Assembly (NCBI GenBank): GCA_001048675.1
Contig: CCKK01000004.1
Location: 19,086-83,085, forward strand
Length of the DNA: 64,000 bases
Direction of reading: 5' to 3'
DNA from: Vibrio diabolicus
Lineage (GTDB): Bacteria; Pseudomonadota; Gammaproteobacteria; Enterobacterales; Vibrionaceae
Part shown: positions 46,823 through 57,474 of the stretch, piece after piece
Layout: the number at the start of each line of letters is the position of its first letter
How positions within the stretch are numbered: position 1 is the first letter of the stretch
The notes under the pieces: generated by a model
What the model was told of the DNA's origin: nothing
What the model saw: the letters and a program-made list of their open reading frames with translations, nothing else
Databases searched by the model: none
Program-made: the position numbers and the translations under genes

Positions 46823-46838
46823 GCTTACACGTGTAAGC
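46823..46838. promoter_or_regulatory. 16-base perfect palindrome before hemolysin-III family gene
   Basis: GCTTACACGTGTAAGC is fully self-complementary and lies six bases after the Spo0M-like stop and 49 before trhA. Lacking a T tract, it looks more like an operator than a terminator. The core TTACACGTGTAA has the look of a TetR-type site. The binding protein is unknown. Confidence 0.45.
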
Positions 46839-46887
46839 CTAATGTGCCATACTAGAGCAAATTTCAAACTCTAGTATAGGCGCATTG

Positions 46888-47541
46888 ATGTCTGAACTGC
46901 AGAAACCGCAATACAGTCAACGCGAAGAACTGGCCAATACCATCACTCATGGCATTGGGATGATTTTTGGTATTGTTGGCTTGATACTGCTGCTAATCAA
47001 AGCCATAGACCAGCAAGCTGATACGCTGACGCTGGCCAGTATGGCTGTCTATGGTGCGAGTATTATCGTGCTATTTTTGGCTTCGACGCTGTATCACGCA
47101 ATTCCGCACCCCAACGCCAAACGATGGCTAAAAACTTTCGATCACTGCGCCATTTATCTACTCATTGCTGGCAGTTATACGCCTTTTTTGTTGGTGAGTT
47201 TACGTACGCCGCTCGCGTTTGGTTTGATGATTGTTATCTGGACCATCGCTCTACTCGGCATCATCATGAAAGTCGCGTTTGTTTACCGATTTAAAAAGCT
47301 TTCCTTAATGACGTATTTGGTCATGGGCTGGCTGTCGTTGATTGTGATTTATCAGTTGGCGATCAATCTGGATATCGGTGGACTTACGCTGCTTGCGGTG
47401 GGCGGTTTGGTGTACTCGCTAGGGGTGATTTTCTACGTTACGAAGCGTATTCCATTCAATCATGCGATTTGGCATGGCTTCGTTTTGGCGGGTTGTGTGT
47501 GCCATTTCTTCGCGATTTATTATTTTGTCGAGCCTATCTAA
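46888..47541 (+). CDS. trhA: Hemolysin III family membrane protein (TrhA/YqfA)
   Basis: 217 residues from ATG 46888 with seven hydrophobic segments. PAQR-family hallmarks are [12 protein letters not shown] near residue 15, STLYHAIPH near 72 and [17 protein letters not shown] at the end, with conserved histidines that probably bind metal. In E. coli the homologue affects membrane-energy homeostasis; true haemolytic activity is doubtful despite the family name. Confidence 0.9.
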   Translation: MSELQKPQYSQREELANTITHGIGMIFGIVGLILLLIKAIDQQADTLTLASMAVYGASIIVLFLASTLYHAIPHPNAKRWLKTFDHCAIYLLIAGSYTPFLLVSLRTPLAFGLMIVIWTIALLGIIMKVAFVYRFKKLSLMTYLVMGWLSLIVIYQLAINLDIGGLTLLAVGGLVYSLGVIFYVTKRIPFNHAIWHGFVLAGCVCHFFAIYYFVEPI

Positions 47542-47579
47542 CGGATAGAGATAAACTCGACAAAACATGTGTTATCACA

Positions 47580-48164
47580 TTAACGAGTTTTCACTTCTAA
47601 CACTTTGGCTGAAAACTGGTATTGCTGAGACTGCGGCACTGCCAGTTTGATGCTTTTACCCTGTTCTGCTTGTTGTGGTCGCAGGTAAGTATCCGCCATT
47701 CGCTTGATGGATTGCCAAACTGTGACTTTTTCTTTCGCCAGTTGCTGGCCAGACATATCAAATACCAGAACTTCCACTTCCACCTGAATGACAGATTGAG
47801 AGCTTTGGTTGGTGATAGACGTTGGCAGTACGAGCTCACCATCTTGATAGCTCGCGGAGCCAATCAGTACGTCGACACCAGAGTCAGACAGCTGCATGGT
47901 TGGCTTTTTGGCGTTTACTACCACGGTAGTGCCAACAGTTTTCGTCACTACTGGAATTGTCGCAATTGCGGGAGCTGCGATCGTTTCAACCGCACCTGTT
48001 GTCTCTTGCGTCTCTGTTGCTTGCTGCGCAGTTTTTTTCATGACGTATTCCCAAGTAAAGTCATCGTTTAACTTCACTTCTCGACCATCGGCTAAAGTGA
48101 TGACTTCAGCGGCGTATGTGGATGAGGCGGCAAGTAGGGTCGCCAGAGTGATCCATGTTTTCAT
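47580..48164 (-). CDS. Exported hypothetical protein (DUF3157-like)
   Basis: 194 residues from ATG 48164, with a signal peptide MKTWITLATLLAASSTYA (1-18). The mature N-terminus AEVITLADGREVKLNDDFTW is typical of a small Vibrio family I associate with DUF3157; the rest is beta-rich with a low-complexity Thr/Ala linker near 55-75. A longer frame upstream overlaps trkH and is unlikely. Function unknown. Start supported by TAACA-rich spacer and the signal peptide. Confidence 0.7.
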   Translation of the reverse strand: MKTWITLATLLAASSTYAAEVITLADGREVKLNDDFTWEYVMKKTAQQATETQETTGAVETIAAPAIATIPVVTKTVGTTVVVNAKKPTMQLSDSGVDVLIGSASYQDGELVLPTSITNQSSQSVIQVEVEVLVFDMSGQQLAKEKVTVWQSIKRMADTYLRPQQAEQGKSIKLAVPQSQQYQFSAKVLEVKTR

Positions 48165-48189
48165 TGTTATACCTTTTATTTGTGTCTGC

Positions 48190-49635
48190 TTAACGGCGCC
48201 AAAACGCAGGGAAGAACAGTACAAGAATAGTCAGAATTTCCAAGCGGCCCATTAACATGCCAAAGCTCAGGAGCCACTTGGCGGTATCTGGCAGAGGCGC
48301 GAAGTTACCCGTCGGTCCAATCACGCTTCCCATACCTGGGCCGACGTTGGCTACCGCAGTGATGGCACCAGAGATGCTAGTGATGGGGTCTAAACCCAGT
48401 GCACTCAAGCAACCCGCGATAAAGATGATGGTGATAAAGAACATCAAGCCAAACGCGACCACCGAGCGAACAATGTCATCATTCACTGGGCGTTGGTTGT
48501 AGCGCTGTACAAACACACCTGAAGGGTGAATCAATTTCATCATCTGTTTGTTCAGCAGTGTCATTGCGATTTGGAAACGGAAGATTTTGATCCCGCCAGA
48601 CGTTGATCCTGAGCATGCCCCCGCCATCATTAAGAAGGCAAAAAGAGTTGTGGGTAATGCGCCCCACGCGGTGAAGTCCTCTAAGCCAAAGCCGGTTGTG
48701 GTGACGACAGAGACGATATTAAACATCGACACTCGTAGCGCATCCAAAATGGTGTATCCGTCTCGAATCACTAACCAAGCTGAAATCACTAAGCTTGAGA
48801 ACACGAACAGGTACGCGAATCCTCGAACTTGAGCGTCGTTAACCAACACATCAATACGGCGTTTACGTAACGCGGCGATGAAGAGCAAAAATGGCAAGCC
48901 ACCTAAGAACATAAAGGTAGTGGCCACCCAGTGTGCGCCATTAGAGAAGTGGTTCATCGACCCGTCGGATGTAGAGTATCCGCCCGTTGATAGCGTGGTA
49001 AAGGCGTGATTGATCGCTTCAAACAGGTTCATGCCTGTGACCAAGTAGCCCACAATGCATAAGCCAGTAAGCATCAAATAAACTGCTACGATGTTTTTGG
49101 CGACCGTTTTTGCTCTCGGGCTACTTTTATCCGACCAGTCGGATGATTCGGTTTGGAATAGTTTCATACCACCGACATTGAGCATAGGTAGCACCGCCAC
49201 CGCCATTACGATAAAACCAATCCCCCCAAGCCACTGCAAGATAGAACGCCACAACAAAATACTTGGCGCCATGTTGTCTAAACCGCTGAGCACTGTGGAA
49301 CCAGTGGTAGTAATGCCTGACATGGTTTCAAAGTAGGCGTCAGTGAAGCTGATGTGGTTGATGAACACAAACGGCAAGGCGGCAAACGCACTCGCGATGG
49401 TCCAAACCAAACTGGTGATAAGGAACATATCGCGTACGCTGAGTTTGAACTTGGCGGTTCGACCGATCGTGAGGCAGATGAAGGCGGCAAGGTGCGTGAT
49501 CACAACGGCTTGGGCGAAATCGAGAAATCCCCCCGTACCAGTGAAGAAAGCGACCAAAGTCGGCACGTACATAAACAGGGCCAGTTTGGATAAAACCAGC
49601 CCGATAACAAATAGTACGGGACGTAAGTTGACCAT
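48190..49635 (-). CDS. trkH: Potassium uptake protein TrkH
   Basis: Ion-conducting subunit of the Trk K+ system, 481 residues with about 10 membrane segments in four MPM-type repeats. Selectivity-filter loops are visible: SGITTTGSTVL, TLSTGGYSTSDGS, VTTTGFGLED and VANVGPGMGS. It needs cytosolic TrkA, encoded nine bases upstream in the same operon, for gating. Confidence 0.96.
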   Translation of the reverse strand: MVNLRPVLFVIGLVLSKLALFMYVPTLVAFFTGTGGFLDFAQAVVITHLAAFICLTIGRTAKFKLSVRDMFLITSLVWTIASAFAALPFVFINHISFTDAYFETMSGITTTGSTVLSGLDNMAPSILLWRSILQWLGGIGFIVMAVAVLPMLNVGGMKLFQTESSDWSDKSSPRAKTVAKNIVAVYLMLTGLCIVGYLVTGMNLFEAINHAFTTLSTGGYSTSDGSMNHFSNGAHWVATTFMFLGGLPFLLFIAALRKRRIDVLVNDAQVRGFAYLFVFSSLVISAWLVIRDGYTILDALRVSMFNIVSVVTTTGFGLEDFTAWGALPTTLFAFLMMAGACSGSTSGGIKIFRFQIAMTLLNKQMMKLIHPSGVFVQRYNQRPVNDDIVRSVVAFGLMFFITIIFIAGCLSALGLDPITSISGAITAVANVGPGMGSVIGPTGNFAPLPDTAKWLLSFGMLMGRLEILTILVLFFPAFWRR

Positions 49636-49644
49636 AGGAAAATC

Positions 49645-51021
49645 CTAGAGGAAGAATGGACTCGGCTGGAATAGCGCTTCGACGTCTGATACGTATTTTT
49701 TGTTGACCAGGAACATCACCACATGGTCATCCTGCTCGATGACCGTACGGTCGTGGGCAATAAGGACTTCTTCGCCACGAACGATAGCACCAATGGTGGT
49801 CCCAGGTGGGAGCTTAATATCTCCAATCGCACGTCCAACAACTTTGGATGTACTTTCATCACCGTGAGCGACGGCTTCAATTGCTTCCGCAGCGCCGCGG
49901 CGAAGTGAGGATACGTTAACGATATCAGCGCGACGAACGTGCGTTAGCAAGGCTGAAATAGTGGCTTGCTGAGGTGAGATCGCCACATCAATTACCCCGC
50001 CTTGTACCAGATCTACATAAGCGCCACGTTGGATCAGCACCATTACTTTTTTCGCACCCATGCGTTTTGCCAACATCGCAGACATGATGTTGGTTTCATC
50101 TTCGTTGGTCAGTGCGATGAAGACGTCGACTTGGTCGATGTTCTCTTCCGAGAGAAGCTCTTGGTCTGCCGCGTCGCCGCAGAACACAATGGTGTTTTCT
50201 AGCTCTTCTGACAGTTTCTCTGCACGTTGGTAGTTACGTTCAATCAGCTTCACGCTGTAGTTTTGTTCTAAGCGCTTTGCGAGACTGGCACCGATGTTAC
50301 CCCCGCCAACAATCATGATGCGGCGGTACGGTTTTTCTAGGCGCTGAAGCTCACTCATCACTGAGCGAATATGATTACTTGCTGCAACGAAGAACACTTC
50401 ATCGTCTGCTTCAATGATGGTGGTGCCTTGAGGACGAATCGGGCGACCTTGACGGAAAATCGCCGCCACACGGGTATCGATGTGCGGCATGTGCTCACGC
50501 AAAGCAGACAGCGCATTACCCACCAGCGGGCCACCGTAGTAGGCTTTTACTGCCACTAGGCTGACTTTCTGTTCAGCAAAGCTCACCACTTGCAGCGCGC
50601 CTGGGTATTGGATCAGACGTTCGATGTAGCTCGTAACGAGTTCTTCTGGTGCGATAAGGTGATCGACAGGAATGGCGCCAGATTTAAACAGGGCTTCTTT
50701 TTCAGCCAGATATTCTGGAGAGCGAATACGTGCAACGCGGTTTGGGGTGTTGAATAGAGTGAACGCGACTTGGCAGGCGGCCATGTTGGTTTCATCAGTG
50801 TTGGTCACCGCGACGAGCATATCGGCGTCTTGTGCGCCAGCTTCGTGCAGCACGTCGGGGTGGCTCGCATGGCCATTGACCACACGCAGGTCGTATTTGT
50901 CCTGCAATTCACGCAGTCGGTCGGCATTGTTGTCGACGATGGTGATGTCGTTGTTTTCACCCACTAGGTTTTCTGCCAGTGTGCCGCCAACCTGACCTGC
51001 ACCAAGAATAATGATCTTCAT
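49645..51021 (-). CDS. trkA: Trk system NAD-binding regulatory protein TrkA
   Basis: Peripheral RCK protein, 458 residues, controlling TrkH. Two tandem Rossmann RCK units start with [13 protein letters not shown] (residue 7 onward) and [13 protein letters not shown] (about residue 240), each followed by a TrkA-C domain. It is upstream of trkH and separated from rsmB by an intrinsic terminator, unlike the usual tightly joined rsmB-trkA order of E. coli. Confidence 0.96.
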   Translation of the reverse strand: MKIIILGAGQVGGTLAENLVGENNDITIVDNNADRLRELQDKYDLRVVNGHASHPDVLHEAGAQDADMLVAVTNTDETNMAACQVAFTLFNTPNRVARIRSPEYLAEKEALFKSGAIPVDHLIAPEELVTSYIERLIQYPGALQVVSFAEQKVSLVAVKAYYGGPLVGNALSALREHMPHIDTRVAAIFRQGRPIRPQGTTIIEADDEVFFVAASNHIRSVMSELQRLEKPYRRIMIVGGGNIGASLAKRLEQNYSVKLIERNYQRAEKLSEELENTIVFCGDAADQELLSEENIDQVDVFIALTNEDETNIMSAMLAKRMGAKKVMVLIQRGAYVDLVQGGVIDVAISPQQATISALLTHVRRADIVNVSSLRRGAAEAIEAVAHGDESTSKVVGRAIGDIKLPPGTTIGAIVRGEEVLIAHDRTVIEQDDHVVMFLVNKKYVSDVEALFQPSPFFL

Positions 51022-51040
51022 ACTCTTTTCTCGTTATCTG

Positions 51041-51070
51041 AAAAAGGCGATTGAAATCACTCCAATCGCC
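51041..51070 (-). terminator. Terminator between rsmB and trkA
   Basis: Eight-base-pair stem (51046-51053 with 51063-51070), ending on the minus strand with five Ts (plus-strand A 51041-51045). It follows the rsmB stop by 15 bases. Confidence 0.85.
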
Positions 51071-51085
51071 CTATTTAGCATGCTG

Positions 51086-52369
51086 TTACGCGTGTGTTTT
51101 AGTTAGCACTGCGTAGTAGAAACCATCCATATCTTCTTCGCCTGGTAGAATTTGACGACCAGGCTGGTCGGGATCAGAATCCAGCAGTTGCGCATCCGCA
51201 GTACGTGCTAAAAACGCTTTTACTTGCTCCACGTTTTCTTGCGGTGTGATTGAACAAGTCGCGTAAACCATTGTGCCGCCGGGTTTCAGTTGCGTCCACA
51301 TGGCATCAAAAATTTCACTTTGCAGCTCTGCTAATGCGGCGATGTCGTCTGCACGACGTAGCCATTTGATGTCTGGGTGACGACGAATCACGCCAGTCGC
51401 AGAACATGGGGCATCCAGCAAAATGCGATCAAATTGCTCGCCTTGCCACCATTCTTGTGGATTACGCGCATCACCGCAAACCACTTTTGCCTGAAGGTTG
51501 AGACGCTTCAGGTTTTCATGCACACGTTTCAGGCGTGTGTCGTCGCAGTCAATCGCGACCACCTCACTGCCCGACGTGCGCTCTAGAATGTGCGCCGTCT
51601 TGCCACCTGGCGCTGCACAGCAATCTAAAATCAGTTCGCCGTCTTGTGGTTTTAGGTAGTTGATCGAGAGCTGCGCCGCCGCATCCTGGACCGAAACCCA
51701 ACCTTTCTCAAAACCAGGTAGCTTCATCACATCACATGGTGCGGCCAATTTTATGGCGTCCATCGCTTCTGTGTGTGGCGTGCTATCAATGTTTTCATTT
51801 TTGAGTAGCGCAAGGTATTCATCACGAGTGTGGTGTTGGTGGTTCACACGCAGCCACATTGGCGCTTTTTGGTTGTTCGCTTCAACAATGCTTTCCCATT
51901 GCTGTGGGTAGGCCTCTTGCAGCAGTTTTAGTAACCAGCTTGGGTGACCGTACTTGCCAGCGTTGTTGCTGACGGCCATTTGGTCGAGTTCTTCTTGGTT
52001 GCGCTGGTAGTTACGCAATACAGCGTTAATCAAACCACGCAGACGAGGACCTTTCAGCTCTTTAGTGCCTTCAACCGTTTCACCGACAGCTGCGTGCGCA
52101 GGAATGCGCATGAAGCTCAGTTGGTAAATACCAACCAGAATTAGGTGATGGAATACACGTTGTTTGCCTTTGAGCGGCTTATCCATCAACTGGTTTGCGA
52201 TCATTTCTAGGCGAGGTAGGTAACGTAGCGCACCGTAACAGATCTCTTGTAGCAGAGCGTGGTCACGAGGTCGTACCGTTTGTTGAGCCTCTGGGAGAGC
52301 GCTTGAAAGTGAGTGGCCCTTGTCGACGACAAGATACAGGACGTTAGCAGCCGCAGCGCGAACATTCAT
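51086..52369 (-). CDS. rsmB: 16S rRNA (cytosine967-C5)-methyltransferase RsmB
   Basis: SAM methyltransferase forming m5C967, 427 residues. N-terminal NusB-like RNA-binding domain, then SAM motif [12 protein letters not shown] near residue 255; catalytic cysteines are in DAPCSATG and [15 protein letters not shown]. Part of def-fmt-rsmB; 80 bases after fmt, with a GC-rich hairpin (52391-52410) between that lacks a T tract. Confidence 0.96.
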   Translation of the reverse strand: MNVRAAAANVLYLVVDKGHSLSSALPEAQQTVRPRDHALLQEICYGALRYLPRLEMIANQLMDKPLKGKQRVFHHLILVGIYQLSFMRIPAHAAVGETVEGTKELKGPRLRGLINAVLRNYQRNQEELDQMAVSNNAGKYGHPSWLLKLLQEAYPQQWESIVEANNQKAPMWLRVNHQHHTRDEYLALLKNENIDSTPHTEAMDAIKLAAPCDVMKLPGFEKGWVSVQDAAAQLSINYLKPQDGELILDCCAAPGGKTAHILERTSGSEVVAIDCDDTRLKRVHENLKRLNLQAKVVCGDARNPQEWWQGEQFDRILLDAPCSATGVIRRHPDIKWLRRADDIAALAELQSEIFDAMWTQLKPGGTMVYATCSITPQENVEQVKAFLARTADAQLLDSDPDQPGRQILPGEEDMDGFYYAVLTKTHA

Positions 52370-52449
52370 GATGAGTACCTTAAAGTAAAGGAGGGCATCT
52401 CTGCCCTCTAAAAGTTCGTATTATTGGGGATGATAACCCCTAGTATGGC

Positions 52450-53397
52450 TTAAACCAGCAGAGTACCAACTTCAAACCAAGCCGCGCGCGAATTCAGAAT
52501 ATCCTGAACTGACATGGCTTTTTTGCCAGGAACTTGCAGTTGTTCTAGCACCAGTACGCCGTTGCCTGTCGCAACATAAATACCGGTTTTATCTGCTTGC
52601 AAGATGGTGCCGGCTGGCTTGTCACTGGTTTGCTCTGCCACACGGCTTTGCCATACTTTGATGCTGTTTTCTGCCGCCTCAAAGTGGCTCATTGGCCATG
52701 GGTTAAATGCACGAACGCAGCGCTCAATGTGAGCCGCATCGTCGTTCCAGTTGATGCGTGCTTCTTCTTTGCTGAGTTTTTTCGCGTAGTTCGCTAGCTC
52801 ATCGTCTTGCTTCACTGGCACTGCTTTACCCGCAGCAATGTCGGCTAAGCAGTCAATCAGGGCTTCTGGGCCAAGCTCAGCCAATTTTTCGTACATTGAA
52901 GCGCTGGTATCTGTCGCTTCGATTGGCAGAGTTGCAATCTTCAGCATATCACCAGTGTCGAGACCGATGTCCATCTGCATGATGGTCACGCCCGTTTCTG
53001 CATCGCCCGCCCAAATAGAGCGTTGGATTGGAGCCGCACCACGCCAACGAGGTAGGATAGAACCATGTACGTTGATACAACCCAGTTTAGGGGTATCAAG
53101 AACCGCTTGTGGCAGTAGCATACCGTACGCCACGACAACCATGAGATCGGCGTTCAGATCGGCAAGTTCTTGTTTCGCTTCGTCGGACTTAAAGCTTTCA
53201 GGTTGGTAAACCGGGATGTTGTGTTCCAGCGCCAGTTGTTTTACCGGTGGCGCAGCCAATTTCTTGCCACGACCCGCTGGACGATCTGGGTTTGTGTAAA
53301 CCGCGATGACTTCATGCTCCGAAGACAACAACGCCGCCAAGTGACGGGCGGCGAAATCCGGAGTACCTGCAAAGACAATACGTAAAGACTGACTCAA
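52450..53397 (-). CDS. fmt: Methionyl-tRNA formyltransferase
   Basis: Formylates initiator Met-tRNA with 10-formyl-THF; 315 residues as in E. coli. Early [16 protein letters not shown], then [19 protein letters not shown] with the catalytic Asn-His and DTGDM, and an OB-fold C-terminal domain. Coupled to def, whose product later removes the formyl group. Confidence 0.97.
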   Translation of the reverse strand: MSQSLRIVFAGTPDFAARHLAALLSSEHEVIAVYTNPDRPAGRGKKLAAPPVKQLALEHNIPVYQPESFKSDEAKQELADLNADLMVVVAYGMLLPQAVLDTPKLGCINVHGSILPRWRGAAPIQRSIWAGDAETGVTIMQMDIGLDTGDMLKIATLPIEATDTSASMYEKLAELGPEALIDCLADIAAGKAVPVKQDDELANYAKKLSKEEARINWNDDAAHIERCVRAFNPWPMSHFEAAENSIKVWQSRVAEQTSDKPAGTILQADKTGIYVATGNGVLVLEQLQVPGKKAMSVQDILNSRAAWFEVGTLLV

Positions 53398-53430
53398 GGT
53401 AGACTTCCTTCTAATTGGTATGGTTCGAGA

Positions 53431-53949
53431 TTAAGCGTTTTGCTGCTTCTCGTTAAAGCGTTTGATTTTTGCTAGCTTGTCCTGAATGCGTTTGCGTTTC
53501 AGTGGCGATAGGTAATCCACGAACAGCTTACCTTGTAAGTGATCAAGCTCGTGTTGAACACAAATCGCTAGCAGGTCGTCGGCTTCAAAGGTGAACTCTT
53601 TGCCATCACGATCCAGTGCTTTAACGGTAACTTCTGCAGCGCGAGGCACAAGTGCGCGTGCACCTGGTACCGACAGACAGCCTTCTTCGATGCCATCTTC
53701 GCCACGCTTTTCCAGAATCTCAGGGTTGATTAGCACCATCGGCTCATCGCGAGTTTCTGAAATATCAATCACTACGATACGTTTGTGGATATCAACCTGC
53801 GTTGCAGCAAGGCCAATACCTTCTTCGTCGTACATGGTTTCAATCATGTCATCGACGATTTTTTGAATCTCAGGCGTCACCGCTTCAACAGGCTTTGCGA
53901 CTGTGCGCAGGCGATCATCCGGGAATGTTAATACTTGTAATACAGACAT
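53431..53949 (-). CDS. def: Peptide deformylase
   Basis: Fe(II)-dependent hydrolase removing N-formyl groups. Starting at ATG 53949 ([20 protein letters not shown]) gives 172 residues; a longer frame upstream overlaps the divergent LysM gene region and is unlikely. Three active-site motifs are present: [17 protein letters not shown] and [12 protein letters not shown]. It is the first gene of def-fmt-rsmB and is divergent from the LysM-dprA operon. Confidence 0.96.
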   Translation of the reverse strand: MSVLQVLTFPDDRLRTVAKPVEAVTPEIQKIVDDMIETMYDEEGIGLAATQVDIHKRIVVIDISETRDEPMVLINPEILEKRGEDGIEEGCLSVPGARALVPRAAEVTVKALDRDGKEFTFEADDLLAICVQHELDHLQGKLFVDYLSPLKRKRIQDKLAKIKRFNEKQQNA

Positions 53950-54087
53950 ATTCACTCGAAATATTGAACTGTGCCGAAACAGCACAAACCTTGTTGGCTC
54001 AATTCTAGACATTTTATAGCCTAAATGACAGCATCCTTGCACCAATTTCCATTCTGGTTCCTGCTTAATAGACCAAGGACGAGGGTC

Positions 54088-55182
54088 ATGAATCGAATTT
54101 TCCGCAACGTTGCCAGTGTTACGTTGCCGTTACTTTTCTCTTTCAACGCTGTAGCAAATGTGGATGCGAAACCACTGACTGTTAAAGATGATGCGCCACA
54201 AACATATGTAGTCGTGAAGGGCGATACGCTATGGGATATTTCGGCCATGTACTTGGATAGCCCGTGGTTGTGGCCTCGTTTATGGCAAGTAAACCCGGAA
54301 ATCGACAACCCTCATTTAATTTATCCCGGAGATAAGCTGTCTTTGGTGTGGATTAACGGTCAGCCCGTGTTAAGCCTAAAACCAGTTAAGAAGATTAGCC
54401 CGAAAGCACGCATCACGGAAAAGAAAGCGGTACCAACGGTCGCGGAAGGTTTGGTGATGCCGTACCTCAAATCGGATCGATTGCTGGATCAAGATGCGTT
54501 GAACAGTGCAGCAAAAGTGATGGGTAGCAGCAAAGGCAGTAAGTATCTGACGGCAGAAGATGTGCTGTATATCAATGGTAATCAGACCGCGACAGGCTGG
54601 GCTATTTACCGACCTGTAGAAACGTTTTCGCGTGACGATGTGTCTAAAGAGATCACCGCGCTGCGTTTGATAGCCAAAGGTGAGCTCGTTGAAGCTTCGA
54701 GCGATTATTCTGGTTTGAAGATCACTTCTCAATTGCAAGAAATCCTGCGTAACGATATCGCGTTGCCAAATCAATCAGTCGAGAACACTGACTTCACAAC
54801 AACGTTCTACCCGCTGCCGTCGCCACGAGACAGCTCTGCAAAGTTGCTAGGCAATATCGAAGGTATTCGCTTTAGCTCAACCAACCAGGTCGTGGTAATT
54901 GATAAAGGCACGTCAGACAATCTGAAGCAAGGCAGTGTGTTTGATTTAAAAGAAGACGCGCACCCAGTTTACAAAGACGGCGATGAGTTCAAGAAAGAGT
55001 TTGGTGTCCTCGATAAGAAAATAACCTTACCTCAAAGCAAGGTTGGCGAGTTGCTGGTCATTCGTCCTTATGAGTACTTTAGCTTGGCACTGATCACTAA
55101 CAGTACTAAACCCATCAACCAAGATATTTCGGTGGTGTCACCGTTGGCGGACGAATTAACCATCGATGAATCGACGAAATAA
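54088..55182 (+). CDS. LysM-domain exported protein
   Basis: 364 residues from ATG 54088, preceded by AAGGACGAGG. A signal peptide (about 1-21, [14 protein letters not shown]) leads to a LysM domain near residues 39-90 ([28 protein letters not shown]), which binds peptidoglycan. The remaining 270 residues are unassigned. The gene overlaps dprA by 17 bases; its neighbours def and dprA are the same in many Vibrio and E. coli relatives. Function is not established. Confidence 0.85.
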   Translation: MNRIFRNVASVTLPLLFSFNAVANVDAKPLTVKDDAPQTYVVVKGDTLWDISAMYLDSPWLWPRLWQVNPEIDNPHLIYPGDKLSLVWINGQPVLSLKPVKKISPKARITEKKAVPTVAEGLVMPYLKSDRLLDQDALNSAAKVMGSSKGSKYLTAEDVLYINGNQTATGWAIYRPVETFSRDDVSKEITALRLIAKGELVEASSDYSGLKITSQLQEILRNDIALPNQSVENTDFTTTFYPLPSPRDSSAKLLGNIEGIRFSSTNQVVVIDKGTSDNLKQGSVFDLKEDAHPVYKDGDEFKKEFGVLDKKITLPQSKVGELLVIRPYEYFSLALITNSTKPINQDISVVSPLADELTIDESTK

Positions 55183-56275
55183 CGATGATCTCGCTGCCTG
55201 GTTAAAACTGAGTTGTTTACCAGGCATTGGCGGGGTCAAAATGAATAAGCTACTGGCAAGAGACACGCCGCGTAACATCGTAAACTTCTCTCCTGAACAG
55301 CTACAACAACTTGGGTTAACAACTAAGCAAATTCAAGCTTGGGCTTCAACAGATAAAGAAGTCGATGCTTGTTTAAGCTGGCTTGAGGCTTCTACAAATC
55401 ATCATATCCTGACACTGACTGACCCGCGTTATCCACCTCAACTCAAACAAATCGTTGCACCGCCACCTCTACTTTTTGTTCAAGGAAACCCTACTTGTCT
55501 TTCTCAGCCACAAATCGCGATGGTTGGCAGTCGAAATGCGAGTATTGATGGATTACAGCATGCACGTCAGTTTGCTGCAGAGTTTGTTCAGCACGATTTT
55601 ATTGTCACCAGTGGTCTCGCTTTAGGCATTGACGGTCATGCGCATGATGGTGCGTTGCAAGCAAAAGGTAAGACGATTGCGGTGCTGGGATCTGGCTTAG
55701 GAAATATTTATCCGGCACGTCATCGTGGTTTAGCGCAACGTGTTATTGAACATGGGGCTTTGGTGTCTGAGTTTCGCCCCAACGCCAAGCCGCGCCCGGA
55801 AAACTTCCCGCGTCGAAACCGCATTATTAGCGGATTATCGCTAGGTGTGTTAGTTGTGGAAGCGGCGGAAAGGAGTGGCTCGTTAATTACTGCTCGTTAC
55901 GCGCTTGAGCAAGGTCGAGAAGTGTTTGCGCTGCCAGCTTCGATAAATGCCCCTAATGCCAGCGGTGGCAACCAGTTGATACGTCATGGTGCTTGCCTCG
56001 TAGAAAAGACGAAAGATGTCTTAGATGAAATACAGTCTTTGCTTGATTGGTCTATTAATCAGAGTACCGATTTATTTTCTACGTTAAATGATGAAGAAGA
56101 ATTGCCATTTCCTCAGCTGTTAGCTAACGTAGGAAGTGAAGCTACACCGGTTGATATTCTTGCAAACAGGACCAATATACCTGTCCAGGAAGTCATGATG
56201 CAGCTCTTAGAGTTAGAACTCTCTGGGCATGTCGTTGCGGTTTCAGGTGGCTATATTCGAAAGGGGAGGGGCTAG
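55166..56275 (+). CDS. dprA: DNA-processing protein DprA (Smf)
   Basis: Rossmann-fold protein that binds incoming single-stranded DNA and loads RecA during natural transformation; 369 residues (E. coli 374). A helix-hairpin N-terminal part ([16 protein letters not shown]) precedes [11 protein letters not shown] near residue 115 and [16 protein letters not shown], with [20 protein letters not shown] downstream. C-terminal winged-helix domain present. With comM this gives two competence-associated genes in the window. Confidence 0.95.
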   Translation: MNRRNNDDLAAWLKLSCLPGIGGVKMNKLLARDTPRNIVNFSPEQLQQLGLTTKQIQAWASTDKEVDACLSWLEASTNHHILTLTDPRYPPQLKQIVAPPPLLFVQGNPTCLSQPQIAMVGSRNASIDGLQHARQFAAEFVQHDFIVTSGLALGIDGHAHDGALQAKGKTIAVLGSGLGNIYPARHRGLAQRVIEHGALVSEFRPNAKPRPENFPRRNRIISGLSLGVLVVEAAERSGSLITARYALEQGREVFALPASINAPNASGGNQLIRHGACLVEKTKDVLDEIQSLLDWSINQSTDLFSTLNDEEELPFPQLLANVGSEATPVDILANRTNIPVQEVMMQLLELELSGHVVAVSGGYIRKGRG

Positions 56276-56277
56276 CT

Positions 56278-56757
56278 ATGATGATGGATATACTGATGTA
56301 TCTATTCGAAACCTACATCCATAGCGATGCAGAGTTACAGGTCGAACAAGACGAGTTGGAAGAAGAGCTGCTCCGTGCAGGCTTCCAACAAAAAGATATC
56401 TACAAAGCCCTTGTCTGGTTAGAAGAGCTTGCCGCATTGCAGCAAAGTGATACCTCTTCTGCAATCTCGACTTGCATGGCTTCGTCATCAACTCGTATCT
56501 ACACAGCGAAAGAGATGCAGCGTTTAGATTTGGAATGCCGAGGGTTTTTATTGTTTCTCGAGCAAATCAATGTTTTAACCACAGAAACTCGCGAAATGGT
56601 GATTGACCGAGTGATGGGTCTAGAAACGAGTGAGTTTGAGCTTGAAGACCTCAAATGGATCATTTTGATGGTGCTGTTTAATGTGCCTGGTAATGAAAAC
56701 GCTTATACGCTAATGGAAGAGCTGTTGTACACCAAGGAACAAGGGATTCTTCACTAA
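56278..56757 (+). CDS. smg: Smg family protein (DUF494)
   Basis: 159 residues, or 157 depending on which of three consecutive ATG/ATG/ATG-GAT codons is used. It matches E. coli Smg: [19 protein letters not shown] and [11 protein letters not shown] are shared blocks, with [12 protein letters not shown] in between. Mostly helical and acidic. The gene follows dprA by two bases, as in E. coli. Function unknown. Confidence 0.9.
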   Translation: MMMDILMYLFETYIHSDAELQVEQDELEEELLRAGFQQKDIYKALVWLEELAALQQSDTSSAISTCMASSSTRIYTAKEMQRLDLECRGFLLFLEQINVLTTETREMVIDRVMGLETSEFELEDLKWIILMVLFNVPGNENAYTLMEELLYTKEQGILH

Positions 56758-56835
56758 CCCAATCTAGGCAAGTTCGAGTTTAGCTAGCAAGAACGCGAGC
56801 TTGTCTTTTGGTGTGTTTTTCACGAAACGGTAAGT

Positions 56836-57405
56836 ATGAGTAGTAAAATCGACAACACCCTTTTCTCTGCCCATGAACACGCATTGGAACACGAGCCGTG
56901 TCCTAAATGTGGCAGCGAGTTGACCCTCAAACATGGCAAACACGGTCCCTTTCTTGGCTGTAGCCACTATCCAAGCTGTGATTACATCAAAGCCCTGCAC
57001 AACAATGATGGACACATCGTCAAAGAGCTTGGCGTTCCTTGTCCAGATTGTGGTAACGAGTTGGTATTACGCCAAGGGCGTTATGGGATGTTTGTTGGTT
57101 GCAGTAACTATCCGGCGTGCCATCATATTGAGTCGATTAATCAACCAGAGCCAGAAAAGCAGTCGCAAGAGCACCACGCGTGTCCTGAATGCGGTAAAGG
57201 TCATTTAGTTGAGCGTAAGACGCGCTTTGGTAAAACTTTCTACGCATGTGATAACTACCCTAAATGCAAATTTGCAGTGAATCTCCCTCCGGTAAAGGGG
57301 AGGTGCGAAGAATGTGGTTTTACTCTGTTGGTGGAGAAGAAACTCGCCAGTGGTGTGAAATTGCAATGTGCCAACCGTAAGTGCCAGCACACTCAGCAAG
57401 GGTAA
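56836..57405 (+). CDS. yrdD: Zinc-finger protein, topoisomerase I C-terminal-like (YrdD)
   Basis: 189 residues containing four tandem Cys4 zinc ribbons related to the C-terminal repeats of DNA topoisomerase I: CPKCGSELTL with CSHYPSCDY, CPDCGNELVL with CSNYPACHH, CPECGKGHL with CDNYPKCKF, and CEECGFTLL with CANRKCQH. There is no catalytic topoisomerase domain, so it is a stand-alone nucleic-acid-binding factor like E. coli YrdD (180 residues). It ends the dprA-smg-yrdD cluster. Confidence 0.92.
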   Translation: MSSKIDNTLFSAHEHALEHEPCPKCGSELTLKHGKHGPFLGCSHYPSCDYIKALHNNDGHIVKELGVPCPDCGNELVLRQGRYGMFVGCSNYPACHHIESINQPEPEKQSQEHHACPECGKGHLVERKTRFGKTFYACDNYPKCKFAVNLPPVKGRCEECGFTLLVEKKLASGVKLQCANRKCQHTQQG

Positions 57406-57423
57406 ATACATCAAAGGAATTAA

Positions 57424-57448
57424 AAAGGGTCGCATCGTGCGACCCTTT
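57424..57448. terminator. Bidirectional terminator, yrdD / purK
   Basis: Eleven-base-pair stem (57424-57434 with 57438-57448, loop TCG) with A run before and T-rich tail after; between convergent yrdD and purK. Confidence 0.88.
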
Positions 57449-57474
57449 GTGGTTTTTGGGGCTAGATTTTAGCG

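Noticed and set aside
48165..48224. Extended N-terminus of the exported hypothetical protein
   Set aside because: It overlaps trkH and would bury the signal peptide.
52391..52410. GC hairpin between fmt and rsmB as a terminator
   Set aside because: No T tract follows on the minus strand, so termination is not supported.
53950..54045. Extended def N-terminus
   Set aside because: [14 protein letters not shown] is the conserved start; the extension covers the divergent promoter region.
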